Shown here piece by piece: positions 27,801 to 42,682 of a DNA stretch of 64,000 bases. The notes beneath the pieces were generated by a model. The model was not told the DNA's origin and ran no database searches. It worked only from the letters and a program-made list of their open reading frames with translations. The number at the start of each line of letters is the position of its first letter. Position 1 is the first letter of the stretch. Position numbers and translations under genes: made by a program. Source of the stretch: Vespa crabro (taxonomy: Eukaryota > Arthropoda > Insecta > Hymenoptera > Vespidae); NCBI RefSeq assembly GCF_910589235.1, contig NC_060965.1, positions 8,097,755 through 8,161,754 of the forward strand. The letters are read 5' to 3'.

Positions 27801-28568
27801 TTGCTATTATTGTTAATATTTTTATTGTTTGTATTATTGTTACTATTCTTGTTATTGTTATTAATGTTATTATTGTTATTATTCTTATTATTGTTGTTAT
27901 TGTTATTGTTATTATTGTTATTATTCTTATTATTGTTACTATTGTTATTGTTATTGTTATTGTTGATATTATTGTTAATATCGTTGTTATTGTTATTATT
28001 GTTATTTTTGTTATTATTTTTATTATTGTTATTGTTATTGTTATTGTTATTTTTATTGTTATTGTTATTATTGTTATTATTTCTATTATTGTTATTGTTG
28101 TTATTATTTTTATTAATGCTATTGTTATTGTTATTGTTATTGTTATTATTGTTATTATTGTTATTATTGTTATTATTGTTGTTATTGTTATTATTGTAAT
28201 TATTGTTATTATTGTTATTATTGTTATTGATGTTGTTATTATTGATATTATTGTTATTGTTGTTATTATTGATATTATTGTCATTTTTGTTATTATTGTT
28301 GTTATTTTTGTTACTGTTATTATTGTTATTACTGTTAATGTTGTTGTTATTGTTGTTATTGTTGTTATTATTGATGTTATTGTTATTATTGTTATTTTTG
28401 TTATTATTTTTATTATTGTTATTGTTATTATTGTTATTAATGTTATTGTTACTGTTATTATTGTTATTATTGTTATTATTGTTATTGTTGTTATTAATGT
28501 TACTATTGTTATTGTTTTTATTATTGTTGTTATTGTTGTTATTGTTATTATTGTTATTATTGTTATTG

Positions 28569-31500
28569 TTGTTATTGATGTTGTTATTATTGTTATTATT
28601 GTTATTATTGTTATTATTGTTATTATTGTTATTATTGTTATTGTTGTTATTGTTGTTATTATTGATATTATTGTTGTTGTTATTAATATTTTTATTATTG
28701 TTATTGTTATTGTTATTGTTATTGTTATTGTTATTGTTATTGTTATTATTGCTATTATTGTTATTATTGTTATTGTTGTTATTATTGTTATTACCGTTAA
28801 TATTGTTATTATTGCTATTATTGCTATTATTGTTAATATTTTTATTGTTGGTATTATTGTTACTATTCTTGTTATTGTTATTAATGTTATTATTGTTATT
28901 ATTGTTATTATTGTTGTTATTGTTATTGTTGTTATTATTGTTATTATCGTTAATATTGTTATTATTGCTATTATTGCTATTATTGTTAATATTTTTATTG
29001 TTGTCATTATTGTTACTATTGTTGTTATTGTTGTTATTGTTATTATTGTTATTATTGTTATTATTGTTATTATTGTTGTTATTGTTATTGTTATTATTGT
29101 TATATTGTTATTATTGTTACTATTGTTATTGTTATTGTTGTTATTATTGTTATTATCGTTGTTATTGTTATTATTGTTATTTTTGTTATTATTTTTATTA
29201 TTGTTATTGTTATTGTTATTGTTATTTTTAATGTTATTGTTATTATTGTTATTATTGTTATTATTGCTTTTATTGTTATTGTTGTTATTATTTTTATTAA
29301 TGTTATTGTTATTGTTATTGTTATTGTTATTATTGTTATTATTGTTATCATTGTTATTATTGTTGTTATTGTTATTATTGTAATTATTATTATTATTGTT
29401 ATTGATGTTGTTATTATTGTTATTAATGTTATTATTATTTATTATTGTTATTATTGCTATTATTGTTACTATTGTTATTATAGTTATTGTTGTTATTGTT
29501 GTTATTATTGTTGTTATTTTTGTTATTGTTATTATTGTTATTATTGTTATTATTGTTATTGTTGTTATTATTGTTATTATTATTATTGTTGTTATTATTG
29601 TTGTTATTTTTGTTATTGTTATTATTGTTATTATTGTTACTGTTGTTATTATTGTTGTTAGTGTTGTTATTGTTATTATTGTTATTGTTGATATTATTGT
29701 TATTATCGTTGTTATTGTTATTATTGTGATTATTGTTATTATTGTTATTATTGTTATTATTGTTATTATTGTTATTGTTATTGTTATTATTGTTATTATT
29801 GTTATTATTGTTATAATCGTTATTATTATTATTATTGCTATTATTGTTATCTTTGATATTATTTTTATTAATGTGATTGTTATTGTTATTGTTATTGTTA
29901 TTATTGTTATTATTGTTATTATTGTTATTATTGTTGTTATTGTTATTATTGTAATTATTGTTATTATTGTTATTATTGTTATTATTATTATTTTTGTTAT
30001 TATTGTTGTTATTTTTGTTATTGTTATTATTGTTATTATTGTTATTGTTGTTATTATTGTTGTTAGTGTTGTTATTGTTATTATTTTTATCATTGTTATT
30101 ATTGTTGTTATCGTTGTTATTGTTATTATTGTGATTATTGTGATTATTGTTATTATTGTTATTATTGTTATTGTTATTGTTATTGTTATTGTTATTGTTA
30201 TTGTTATTATTGGTATTGTTATTGTTATTATTGTTATTATTGTTATTATTGTTGTTATTGTTATTATTGTAATTATTGTTATTATTGTTATTATTGTTAT
30301 TGATGTTGTTATTATTGTTATAATTGTAATTATAGTTATTATTGTTATTGTTGTTATTGATGTTGTTATTATTGTTATTATTGTTATTATTGTTATTGTT
30401 GTTATTGTTGTTATTATTGCTATTATTGTTGTTGTTATTAATATTTTTATTATTGTTATTGTTATTGTTATTGTTATTGTTATTGTTATTGTTATTGTTA
30501 TTATTGCTATTATTGTTATTATTGTTATTGTTGTTATTATTGTTATTATCGTTAATATTGTTATTATTGCTATTATTGCTATTATTGTTAATATTTTTAT
30601 TGTTGGTATTATTGTTACTATTCTTGTTATTGTTATTAATGTTATTATTGTTATTATTGTTATTATTGTTGTTATTGTTATTGTTGTTATTATTGTTATT
30701 ATCGTTAATATTGTTATTATTGCTATTATTGCTATTATTGTTAATATTTTTATTGTTGTCATTATTGTTACTATTGTTGTTATTGTTGTTATTGTTATTA
30801 TTGTAATTATTGTTATTATTGTTATTATTGTTATTGATGTTGTTATTATTGTTGTTATTGTTACTATTGTTATTATAGTTATTGTTGTTATTGTTGTTAT
30901 TATTGTTGTTATTGTTATTATTGTTATTATTGTTATTATTGTTGTTATTGTTATTATTGTAATTATTGTTATTATTGTTATTATTGTTATTGATGTTGTT
31001 ATTATTGTTGTTATTGTTATTATTGTTATTATTGTTATTATTGTTGTTATTGTTATTGTTATTATTGTTATTATTGTTATTAATGTTATTGTTATTGTTA
31101 TTATTGTTATTATTGTTATTATTGTTGTTATTGTTATTATTGTAATTATTGTTATTATTGTTATTATTGTTATTGATGTTGTTATTATTGTTATTATTGT
31201 TATTATTGTTATTATTGTTATTATTGTTATTGTTGTTATTGTTGTTATTATTGCTATTATTGTTGTTGTTATTATTATTTTTATTATTGTTATTGTTATT
31301 GTTATTGTTATTGTTATTGTTATTATTACTGTTATTATTGTTTTTATTGATATTTATATTATTATTGTTATTATTGTTATTATCGTTATTATCGTTATAA
31401 TTGTTATTATTGTTATTATTGTTATTATTGTTATTATTGTTATTATTGTTATTATTGTTATTAATGTTATTGTTACTGTTATTATTGTTATTATTGTTAT

Positions 31501-33728
31501 TATTGTTATTGTTGTTATTATTGTTATTATTGTTATTGTTTTTATTATTGTTGTTATTGTTATTATTGTAATTATTGTTATTATTGTTATTATTGTTATT
31601 GATGTTGTTATTATTGTTATTATTGTTATTATTGTTATTATTGTTATTATTGTTATTGTTGTTATTGTTGTTATTATTGCTATTATTGTTGTTGTTATTA
31701 TTATTTTTATTATTGTTATTGTTATTGTTATTGTTATTGTTATTGTTATTGTTATTGTTATTATTACTGTTATTTTTGTTTTTATTGATATTTATATTAT
31801 TATTGTTATTATTGTTATTATCGTTATTATCGTTATAATTGTTATTATTGTTATTATTGTTATTATTGTTATTATTGTTATTATTGTTATTATTGTTATT
31901 GATGTTGTTATTATTGTTATTATTGTTATTATTGTTTTTATTGTTATTATTGCTATTATTGTTATTGTTATTGTTATTATTGTCATTATTGTTATTATTG
32001 TTATTATTGTTATTATTGTTGTTATTGTTATTATTGTTTTTATTGTTATTATTGCTATTATTGTTATTGTTATTGTTATTGTTATTATTGCTATTATTGT
32101 TATTATTGTTATTGTTGTTATTATTGTTATTATCGTTAATATTGTTATTATTGCTATTATTGCTATTATTGTTAATATTTTTATTGTTGGTATTATTGTT
32201 ACTATTCTTGTTATTGTTATTAATGTTATTATTGTTATTATTCTTATTATTGTTGTTATTGTTATTGTTATTATTGTTATTATTCTTATTATTTTTACTA
32301 TTGTTATTGTTATTGTTATTGTTGATATTATTGTTATTATCGTTGTTATTGTTATTATTGTTATTTTTGTTATTATTTTTATTATTGTTATTGTTGTTAT
32401 TATTGTTGATATTGTTGTTATTGTTATTATTGTTATTGTTGTTATTATTGATGTTATTGTTATTATTGTTATTATCGTTATTATCGTTATTATTGTTATT
32501 ATAGTTATTGTTGTTATTATTGCTACTATTGTTATTATTGTAATTATTGTTATCATTTATATTATTGTTACTATTGTTATTATTGTTATTATAGTTATTA
32601 TTGTTATTATTATTGATATTATTGTTATTGTTGTTATTATTGTTATTATTGTCATTTTTGTTATTATTGTTGTTATTTTTGTTACTGTTATTATTGTTAT
32701 TATTGTTAATGTTGTTATTATTGTTGTTATTGTTGTTATTATTGATGTTATTGTTGTTATTGTTGATATTGTTATTATTGTTATTATTGTTATTATTGTT
32801 ATTATTATTATTACTGTTATTATTGTTATTATTGTTGTTATTGTTATTATTGTAATTATTGTTAATATTGTTATTATTGTTATTATTGTTATTATTGATA
32901 TTGTTATTGTTATTGTTATTGTTATTATTGTTATTATTGTTATTATTGTTATTATTGCTATTATTGCTATTATTGTTAATATTTTTATTGTTTGTATTAT
33001 TGTTACTATTCTTGTTATTGTTATTAATGTTATTATTGTTATTATTCTTATTATTGTTGTTATTCTTATTGTTATTATTGTTATTATTCTTATTATTGTT
33101 ACTATTGTTGTTGTTATTGTTATTGTTGATATTATTGTTAATATCGTTGTTATTGTTATTATTGTTATTTTTGTTATTATTTTTATTATTGTTATTGTTA
33201 TTGTTATTGTTATTTTTATTGTTATTGTTATTATTGTTATTATTTCTATTATTGTTATTGTTGTTATTATTTTTATTAATGCTATTGTTATTGTTATTGT
33301 TATTGTTATTATTGTTATTATTGTTATTATTGTTATTATTGTTGTTATTGTTATTATTGTAATTATTGTTATTATTGTTATTATTGTTATTGATGTTGTT
33401 ATTATTGATATTATTGTTATTGTTGTTATTATTGTTATTATTGTCATTTTTGTTATTATTGTTGTTATTTTTGTTACTGTTATTATTGTTATTACTGTTA
33501 ATGTTGTTGTTATTGTTGTTATTGTTGTTATTATTGATGTTATTGTTATTATTGTTATTTTTGTTATTATTTTTATTATTGTTATTGTTATTATTGTTAT
33601 TAATGTTATTGTTACTGTTATTATTGTTATTATTGTTATTATTGTTATTGTTGTTATTAATGTTACTATTGTTATTGTTTTTATTATTGTTGTTATTGTT
33701 GTTATTGTTATTATTGTTATTATTGTAA
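28569..33728. repeat. 4,641-bp tandem duplication, copy 2 (deleted and expanded)
   Basis: It starts as a direct repeat of copy 1 at offset 4,641 (24755 to 29396, 24846 to 29487). At about 30,211 it jumps to the sequence of 25,826, a clean loss of about 255 bp (offset becomes 4,386, then 4,377 after one more 9-mer). After about 31,400 it carries extra repeat sequence, and from about 32,600 the offset is 5,163 (27438 to 32601, 27794 to 32957, 28203 to 33366). The match ends near 33,720, where copy 1 rejoins the start of copy 2. No gene. Confidence 0.85.
31149..31838. repeat. Local tandem repeat inside copy 2 of the 4.6-kb unit
   Basis: The block 31149-31400, ending in GATATTTATATTATTATTG and then TTATCGTTATAATT, occurs again at 31575-31838 with longer GTTATT runs. 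In copy 1 of the larger unit the block occurs once (26772-27032). Together with 31,840-32,130 (TTTTTATTG/GTCATT words) this accounts for most of the length gained in copy 2. Confidence 0.8.
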
Positions 33729-36700
33729 TTATTGTTATTATTGTTATTATTGTTATTGATGTTGTTATTATTGTTATTATTGTTATTATTGTTGTTGTTG
33801 TTATTGTTGTTATTATTGCTATTATTGTTATTGTTGTTATTATTTTTATTATTGTTATTGTTATTGTTATTGTTATTGTTATTATTGTTATTATTGTTAT
33901 TGTTGTTATTATTGTTGTTATTTTTGTTGTTGTTATTAATGTTATTATTGTTATTGTTGTTATTATTGTTGTTATTGCTGTTATTATTGCTATTATTGTT
34001 ATTATTGTTGTTATTGTTATTATTGTAATTATTGTTATTGTTGTTATTGTTATTATTGTTATTATTGTTATTATTGTTATTATTGTTGTTATTGTTATTG
34101 TTATTATTGTTATTATTCTTATTATTGTTACTATTGTTATTGTTATTGTTATTGTTGATATTATTGTTATTATCGTTGTTATTGTTATTATTGTTATTTT
34201 TGTTATTATTTTTATTATTGTTATTGTTATTGTTATTGTTATTGTTATTTTTATTGTTATTGTTATTATTGTTATTATTGCTATTATTGTTATTGTTGTT
34301 ATTATTTTTATTAATGCTATTGTTATTGTTATTGTTATTGTTATTATTGTTATTATTGTTATTATTGTTATTATTGTTGTTATTGTTATTATTGTAATTA
34401 TTGTTATTATTGTTATTATTGTTATTGATGTTGTTATTATTGTTATTAATGTTATTATTGTTATTATTGTTATTATTGTTATTATAGTTATTGTTGTTAT
34501 TGTTGTTATTATTGTTGTTATTTTTGTTATTGTTATTATTGTTATTATTGTTATTATTGTTATTGTTGTTATTATTGTTATTATTATTGTTATTATTGTT
34601 ATTATTGTTATTATTGTTATTATCGTTATTATTGTTATTATTGTTATTATTGATATTGTTGTTATATTGTATATTGTTATTATTGTTATTGTTGTTATAA
34701 TTTTTATTATTGTTATTGTTATTGTTATTGTTATTGTTATTGTTATTGTTATTATTGTTATTATTGTTATTATTGTTATTGTTGTTATTATTGTTATTAT
34801 CGTTAATATTGTTATTATTGTTATTATTGTTATTATTGTTATTATTGTTGTTATTGTTATTATTGTTTTTATTGTTATTATTGCTATTATTGTTATTGTT
34901 ATTGTTATTATTGTCATTATTGTTATTATTGTTATTATTGTTATTATTGTTATTATTGTTATTATTGTTATTATTGTTATTATTGTTATTGTTGTTATTA
35001 TTGTTATTATCGTTAATATTGTTATTATTGTTATTATTGTTATTATTGTTATTATTGTTTTTATTGTTATTATTGCTATTATTGTTATTGTTATTGTTAT
35101 TATTGTCATTATTGTTATTATTGTTATTATTGTTATTATTGTTATTATTGTTATTGTTGTTATTATTGTTATTGTTGTTATTGTTGTTATTATTGTTGTT
35201 ATTGTTATTGATGTTATTATTATTATTGTTATTATTGTTATTATTGTTATTATTGTTATTATTGCTATTATTGTTATTGTTATTATCGTTGTTATTGTTG
35301 TTATTATTATTGTTATTATTGTTATTATTGTTATTATTGCTATTATTGTTATTGTTATTGTTATTATTGTCATTATTGTTATTATTGTTATTATTGTTAT
35401 TATTGTTGTTATTGTTATTATTGTTATTATTGTTATTATTGTTATTATTGTTATTATTGTTATTGTTGTTATTATTGTTATTATTGTTATTATTGTTATT
35501 ATTGTTATTGTTATTGTTATTATTGTTATTATTGTTATTATTGTTATTATTGTTATTGTTGTTATTATTGTTATTATCGTTAATATTGTTATTATTGTTA
35601 TTATTGTTATTACTGTTATTATTGTTATTATTGTTATTGTTATTGTTATTATTGTTATTATTGTCATTATTGTTATTATTGTTAATGTTGATATTATTGC
35701 TATTATTGTTATTGTTGTTACTATTTTTATTATTGTTATTGTTGTTATTATTCTTATTATTGCTATTGTTATTGTTATTGTTATAGTTTTTATTGTTATT
35801 ATTGTTATTATTGTTATTGTCGTTATTATTGTTATTATTATCATTTTTGTTATTATTGTTGTTATTTTTGTTATTGTTAATATTGTTATTATTGTTATTG
35901 TTGTTATTATTGTTGATATTGTTGTTATTGTTATTATTGTTATTGTTGTTATTATTGATGTTATTGTTATTATTGTTATTATCGTTATTATCGTTATTAT
36001 TGTTATTATTGTTATTGTTGTTATTATTGTTATTATTGTTATTATTGTAATTATTGTTATCATTTTTATTATTGTTACTATTGTTATTATTGTTATTATA
36101 GTTATTTATGTTATTATTATTGATATTATTGTTATTGTTGTTATTATTGTTATTATTGTCATTTTTGTTATTATTGTTGTTATTTTTGTTACTGTTATTA
36201 TTGTTAATGTTGTTATTATTGTTGTTATTGTTGTTATTATTGATGTTATTGTTGTTATTGTTGATATTGTTATTATTGTTATTATTGTTATTATTGTTAT
36301 TATTATTATTACTGTTATTATTGTTGTTATTGTTATTATTGTTATTATTGTTATTATTGTTATTATTGTTATTATTGTTATTATTGTTATTATTGTTATT
36401 AATGTTATTGTTACTGTTATTATTGTTATTAATGTTATTATTGTTATTATCGTTATTATTGTTATTATTGTTATTATTGATATTGTTGTTATATTGTATA
36501 TTGTTATTATTGTTATTGTTGTTATAATTTTTATTATTGTTATTGTTATTGTTATTGTTATTGTTATTGTTATTGTTATTATTGTTATTATTGTTATTAT
36601 TGTTATTGTTGTTATTATTGTTATTATCGTTAATATTGTTATTATTGTTATTATTGTTGTTATTGTTATTATTGTTTTTATTGTTATTATTGCTATTATT

Positions 36701-36889
36701 GTTATTGTTATTGTTATTATTGTTGTTATTGTTATTATTGTTTTTATTGTTATTATTGCTATTATTGTTATTGTTATTGTTATTATTGTCATTATTGTTA
36801 TTATTGTTATTATTGTTATTATTGTTATTATTGTTATTATCGTTAATATTGTTATTATTGTTATTGTTGTTATTGTTGTTATTATTGTT
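33729..36889. repeat. Mosaic region with TATATTGTATATTG markers
   Basis: 33732-34028 matches 48349-48645 (offset 14,617). The word GTTATATTGTATATTG is at 34661 and 36488 and again at 55143. Here the loss and gain of a base cancel, so the register is kept. 35793-36050 recurs at 37335-37592 (offset 1,542). 36108-36527 matches 54781-55182 apart from 18 bp. 34,710-35,700 is dominated by GTTATT runs with GTCATT and GCTATT marks. No gene or unique sequence. Confidence 0.75.
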
Positions 36890-39800
36890 GTTATTGTTAT
36901 TGTTGTTATTGTTATTATTGTTATTATTGTTATTATTGTTATTATTGTTATTATTGCTATTATTGTTATTGTTATTATCGTTGTTATTATTGTTGTTATT
37001 GTTATGATTGTTATTATTGTTATTATTGTTATTATTGTTATTATTGTTATTGTTGTTATTATTGTTATTATTGTTATTATTGTTATTATTGTTATTGTTA
37101 TTGTTATTATTGTTATTATTGTTATTATTATTATGTATGTTATTATTGTTATTACTGTTATTATTGTTATTATTGTTATTGTTATTGTTATTATTGTTAT
37201 TATTGTCATTATTGTTATTATTGTTAATGTTGATATTATTGCTATTATTGTTATTGTTGTTACTATTTTTATTATTGTTATTGTTGTTATTATTCTTATT
37301 ATTGCTATTGTTATTGTTATTGTCATAGTTTTTATTGTTATTATTGTTATTATTGTTATTGTCGTTATTATTGTTATTATTATCATTTTTGTTATTATTG
37401 TTGTTATTTTTGTTATTGTTAATATTGTTATTATTGTTATTGTTGTTATTATTGTTGATACTGTTGTTATTGTTATTATTGTTATTGTTGTTATTATTGA
37501 TGTTATTGTTATTATTGTTATTATCGTTATTATCGTTATTATTGTTATTATTGTTATTGTTGTTATTATTGTTATTATTGTTATTATTGTAATTATTGTT
37601 ATCATTTTTATTATTGTTACTATTGTTATTATTGTTATTATAGTTATTATTGTTATTATTATTGATATTATTGTTATTGTTGTTATTATTGTTATTATTG
37701 TCATTTTTGTTATTATTGTTGTTATTTTTGTTACTGTTATTATTGTTATTATTGTTATTATTGTTATTATTGTTATTAATGTTATTGTTACTGTTATTAT
37801 TGTTATTAATGTTATTATTGTTATTGTTGTTATTAATGTTATTATTGTTATTGATGTTGTTATTATTGTTATTATTGTTATTATTGTTATTAATGTTGTT
37901 GTTGTTATTGTTGTTATTATTGCTATTATTGTTATTGTTGTTATTATTTTTATTATTGTTATTGTTATTGTTATTGTTATTGTTATTATTGTTATTATTG
38001 TTATTGTTGTTATTATTGTTGTTATTTTTGTTATTGTTATTAATGTTATTATTGTTATTGTTGTTATTATTGTTGTTATTGTTGTTATTATTGCTATTAT
38101 TGTTATTATTGTTGTTACTGTTATTATTGTAATTACTGTTATTGTTGTTATTATTGTTATTATCGTTAATATTGTTATTATTGCTATTATTGCTATTTTT
38201 GTTAATATTTTTATTGTTTGTATTATTGTTACTATTGTTGTTATTGTTATTATTGTTATTATTGTTATTATTGTTATTATTGTTGTTATTGTTATTGTTA
38301 TTATTGTTGTTATTATTGTTATAATCGTTGTTATTTTTATTATTTTGATTATTGTTATTATTGTTATTTTTGTTATTGTTATTGTTATTATTGTTATTAT
38401 TGTTATTGTTGTTGTTATTGTTATTATTGTAATTATTGTTATTATCGTTATTATTGTTATTGATGTTTTTATTGTTATTTTTATTGTTATTGTTATTATT
38501 GTTATTATTGCTATTATTGTTATTGTTGTTATTATTTTTATTAATGCTATTTTTATTGTTATTGTTATTGTTATTATTGTTATTATTGTTATTATTGTTA
38601 TTATTGTTGTTATTGTTATTATTGTAATTATTGTTATTATTGTTATTATTGTTATTGATGTTGTTATTATTGTTATTAATGTTATTATTGTTATTATTGT
38701 TATTATTGTTATTATAGTTATTGTTGTTATTGTTGTTATTTTTGTTGTTATTTTTGTTATTGTTATTATTGTTATTATTGTTATTATTGTTATTATCGTT
38801 AATATTGTTATTATTGTTATTATTGTTATTATTGTTATTATTGTTGTTGTTGTTATTATTTTTATTATTGTTATTATTGTTATTATTGTTGTTATTGTTA
38901 TTATTGTAATTATTGTTATCATTGTTATTATTGTTATTGATGTTGTTATTATTGTTATTATTGTTATTATTGTTATTATTGTTATTGATGTTGTTATTAT
39001 TGTTATTATTGTTATTATTGTTATTATTGTTATTATAGTTATTGTTGTTATTGTTGTTATTATTGTTGTTATTTTTGTTATTGTTATTATTGTTATTATT
39101 GTTATTATTGTTATTGTTGTTATTATTGTTATTATCGTTGTTATTGTTATTATTGTGATTATTGTTATTATTGTTATTATTGATATTGTTATTGTTATTA
39201 TTGTTATTATTGTTATTATTGTTGTTATTGTTATTATTGTATTTATTGTTATTATTGTTATTATTGTTATTGATGTTGTTATTATTGTTATTATTGTAAT
39301 TATAGTTATTATTGTTATTGTTGTTATTGATGTTGATATTATTGTTATTATTGTTATTATTGTTATTATTGTTATTGTTGTTATTGTTGTTATTATTGCT
39401 ATTATTGTTGTTGTTATTAATATTTTTAATATTGTTATTGTTATTGTTATTGTTATTGTTATTGTTATTGTTATTATTGTTATTAATGTTATATTTGTTA
39501 TTGTTGTTATTATTGTTGTTATTGTTGTTATTATTGCTATTATTGTTATTATTGTTGTTATTGTTATTATTGTAATTATTGTTATTGTTGTTATTATTGT
39601 TATTATCGTTAATATTGTTATTATTGCTATTATTGCTATTATTGTTAATATTTTTATTGTTTGTATTATTGTTACTATTGTTGTTATTGTTATTAATGTT
39701 ATTATTGTTATTATTGTTATTATTGTTGTTATTGTTATTGTTATTATTGTTGTTATTATTGTTATAATCGTTGTTATTTTTATTATTTTGATTATTGTTA

Positions 39801-41430
39801 TTATTGTTATTTTTGTTATTGTTATTGTTATTATTGTTATTATTGTTATTGTTGTTGTTATTGTTATTATTGTAATTATTGTTATTATTGTTATTGATGT
39901 TTTTATTGTTATTTTTATTGTTATTGTTATTATTGTTATTATTGCTATTATTGTTATTGTTGTTATTATTTTTATTAATGCTATTTTTATTGTTATTGTT
40001 ATTGTTATTATTGTTATTATTGTTATTATTGTTATTATTGTTGTTATTGTTATTATTGTAATTATTGTTATTATTGTTATTATTGTTATTGATGTTGTTA
40101 TTATTGTTATTAATGTTATTATTGTTATTATTGTTATTATTGTTATTATAGTTATTCTTGTTATTGTTATTATTGTTATTTTTGTTATTATTTTTATTAT
40201 TGTTATTGTTGTTATTATTGTTGATATAGTTGTTATTGTTATTATTGTTATTGTTGTTATTATTGATGTTATTGTTATTATTGTTATTATCGTTATTATC
40301 GTTATTATTGTTATTATTGTTATTGTTGTTATTATTGCTACTATTGTTATTATTGTAATTATTGTTATCATTTTTATTATTGTTACTATTGTTATTATTG
40401 TTATTATAGTTATTATTGTTATTATTATTGATATTATTGTTATTGTTGTTATTATTGTTATTATTGTCATTTTTGTTATTATTGTTGTTATTTTTGTTGC
40501 TGTTATTATTGTTATTATTGTTAATGTTGTTATTAATGTTATTATTGTTATTATTCTTATTATTGTTGTTATTGTTATTGTTATTATTGTTATTATTCTT
40601 ATTATTGTTACTATTGTTATTGTTATTGTTATTGTTGATATTATTGTTATTATCGTTGTTATTGTTATTATTGTTATTTTTGTTATTATTTTTATTATTG
40701 TTATTGTTATTGTTATTGTTATTTTTATTGTTATTGTTATTATTGTTATTATTTCTATTATTGTTATTGTTGTTATTATTTTTATTAATGCTATTGTTAT
40801 TGTTATTGTTATTGTTATTATTGTTATTATTGTTATTATTGTTATTATTGTTGTTATTGTTATTATTGTAATTATTGTTATTATTGTTATTATTGTTATT
40901 GATGTTGTTATTATTGTTATTATTGTTATTATTGTCATTATTGTTATTATTGTTATTGTTGATATTATTGCTATTATTGTTATTGTTGTTACTATTTTTA
41001 TTATTGTTATTGTTATTGTTATTGTTATTATCGTTATTATTGTTACTATTGTTATTATTGTTATTATTGTTATTGTTGTTATTATTTTTATTATTGTTAT
41101 TGTTATTGTTATAGTTATTATTGTTATTATTGTTATTATTGATATTGTCGTTATTATTGTTATTATTATCATTTTTGTTATTATTGTTGTTATTTTTGTT
41201 ACTGTTAATATTGTTATTATTGTTATTGTTGTTATTATTGTTGATATTGTTGTTATTGTTATTATTGTTATTGTTGTTATTATTGATGTTATTGTTATTA
41301 TTGTTATTATCGTTATTATCGTTATTATTGTTATTATTGTTATTGTTGTTATTATTGTTGCTATTGTTATTTTTGTAATTATTGTTATCATTTTTATTAT
41401 TGTTACTATTGTTATTATTGTTATTATAGT
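36890..41430. repeat. 6.5-kb unit E, partial first copy
   Basis: 37008-38210 matches 43518-44720 at a constant 6,510 bp offset (37335 to 43845, 37650 to 44160, GCT marker 38183 to 44693). 39,580-40,060 matches 45,873-46,364 at about 6,294-6,303 bp. 40,180-40,540, with the GATATAGTTG word at 40223, matches 46,870-47,230 at 6,690 bp. The stepwise offset changes show several indels of hundreds of bases against the next copy. No gene. Confidence 0.78.
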
Positions 41431-42610
41431 TATTATTGTTATTATTATTGATATTATTGTTATTGTTGTTATTATTGTTATTATTGTCATTTTTGTTATT
41501 ATTGTTGTTATTTTTGTTTCTGTTATTATTGTTATTATTTTTAATGTTGTTGTTATTGTTGTTATTGTTGTTATTATTGATGTTATTGTTGTTATTGTTG
41601 ATATTGTTATTATTGTTATTATTGTTATTATTATTATTATTATTATTACTGTTATTATTGTTGTTATTGTTATTATTGTTATTATTGTTATTATTGTTAT
41701 TATTGTTATTATTGTTATTATTGTTATTATTGTTATTATTGTTATTATTGTTATTAATGTTATTGTTACTGTTATTATTGTTATTATTGTTATTATTGTT
41801 ATTGTTGTTATTAATGTTATTATTGTTATTGTTTTTATTATTGTTGTTATTGTTGTTATTGTTATTATTGTTATTATTGTAATTACTGTTATTATTGTTA
41901 TTATTGTTATTGATGTTGTTATTATTGTTATTTTTGTTATTATTGTTATTATTGTTGTTGTTGTTATTGTTGTTATTATTGCTATTATTGTTATTGTTGT
42001 TATTATTTTTATTATTGTTATTGTTATTTTTATTGTTATTGTTATTATTGTTATTATTGTTATTGTTGTTATTATTGTTGTTATTTTTGTTATTGTTATT
42101 AATGTTATTATTGTTATTGTTGTTATTATTGTTGTTATTGTTGTTATTATTGCTATTATTGTTAATATTGTTGTTATTGTTATTATTGTAATTATTGTTA
42201 TTGTTGTTATTATTGTTATTATCGTTAATATTGTTATTATTGCTATTATTGCTATTATTGTTAATATTTTTATTGTTGGTATTATTGTTACTATTGTTGT
42301 TATTGTTATTATTGTTATTATTGTTATCATTGTTATTATTGTTGTTATTGTTATTGTTATTATTGTTATTATTCTTATTATTGTTACTATTGTTATTGTT
42401 ATTGTTATTGTTGATATTATTGTTATTATCGTTGTTATTGTTATTATTGTTATTTTTGTTATTATTTTTATTATTGTTATTGTTATTGTTATTGTTATTT
42501 TTATTGTTATTGTTATTATTGTTATTATTGTTATTATTGTTATTATTGTTATTGTTTTTATTGTTGTTATTATTGCTATTATTGTTGTTGTTATTATTAT
42601 TTTTATTATT

Positions 42611-42682
42611 GTTATTGTTATTGTTATTGTTATTGTTATTGTTATTGTTATTGTTATTGTTATTGTTATTGTTATTGTTATT
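42611..42682. repeat. Pure (GTTATT)12 tract
   Basis: Twelve uninterrupted 6-mers, the longest pure 6-mer run I noticed. The duplicate lies at 49071-49142 with the same unit number, although such a run should be the most slippage-prone part of the unit. Identical length suggests the 6.46-kb duplication is recent, or that the copies are being homogenised. Confidence 0.85.

Larger units (their letters stand above)
23930..28568. repeat. 4,641-bp tandem duplication, copy 1
   Basis: It begins in the tail of B copy 3 and extends to the point near 28,569 where the same sequence restarts (GATGTTG at 23936 against about 28577). Markers include GCT pairs at 24173/24326, 26192/26345, single sites at 27071 and 27794, a -1 slip at 24458-24466 and a compensating +1 slip at 24794-24802. 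About 25,450-25,860 equals 16,720-17,130. The last third contains GATATT- and TCATTTTTG-rich words (27,440-28,430) that reappear throughout 32.6-57 kb. No gene. Confidence 0.85.
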
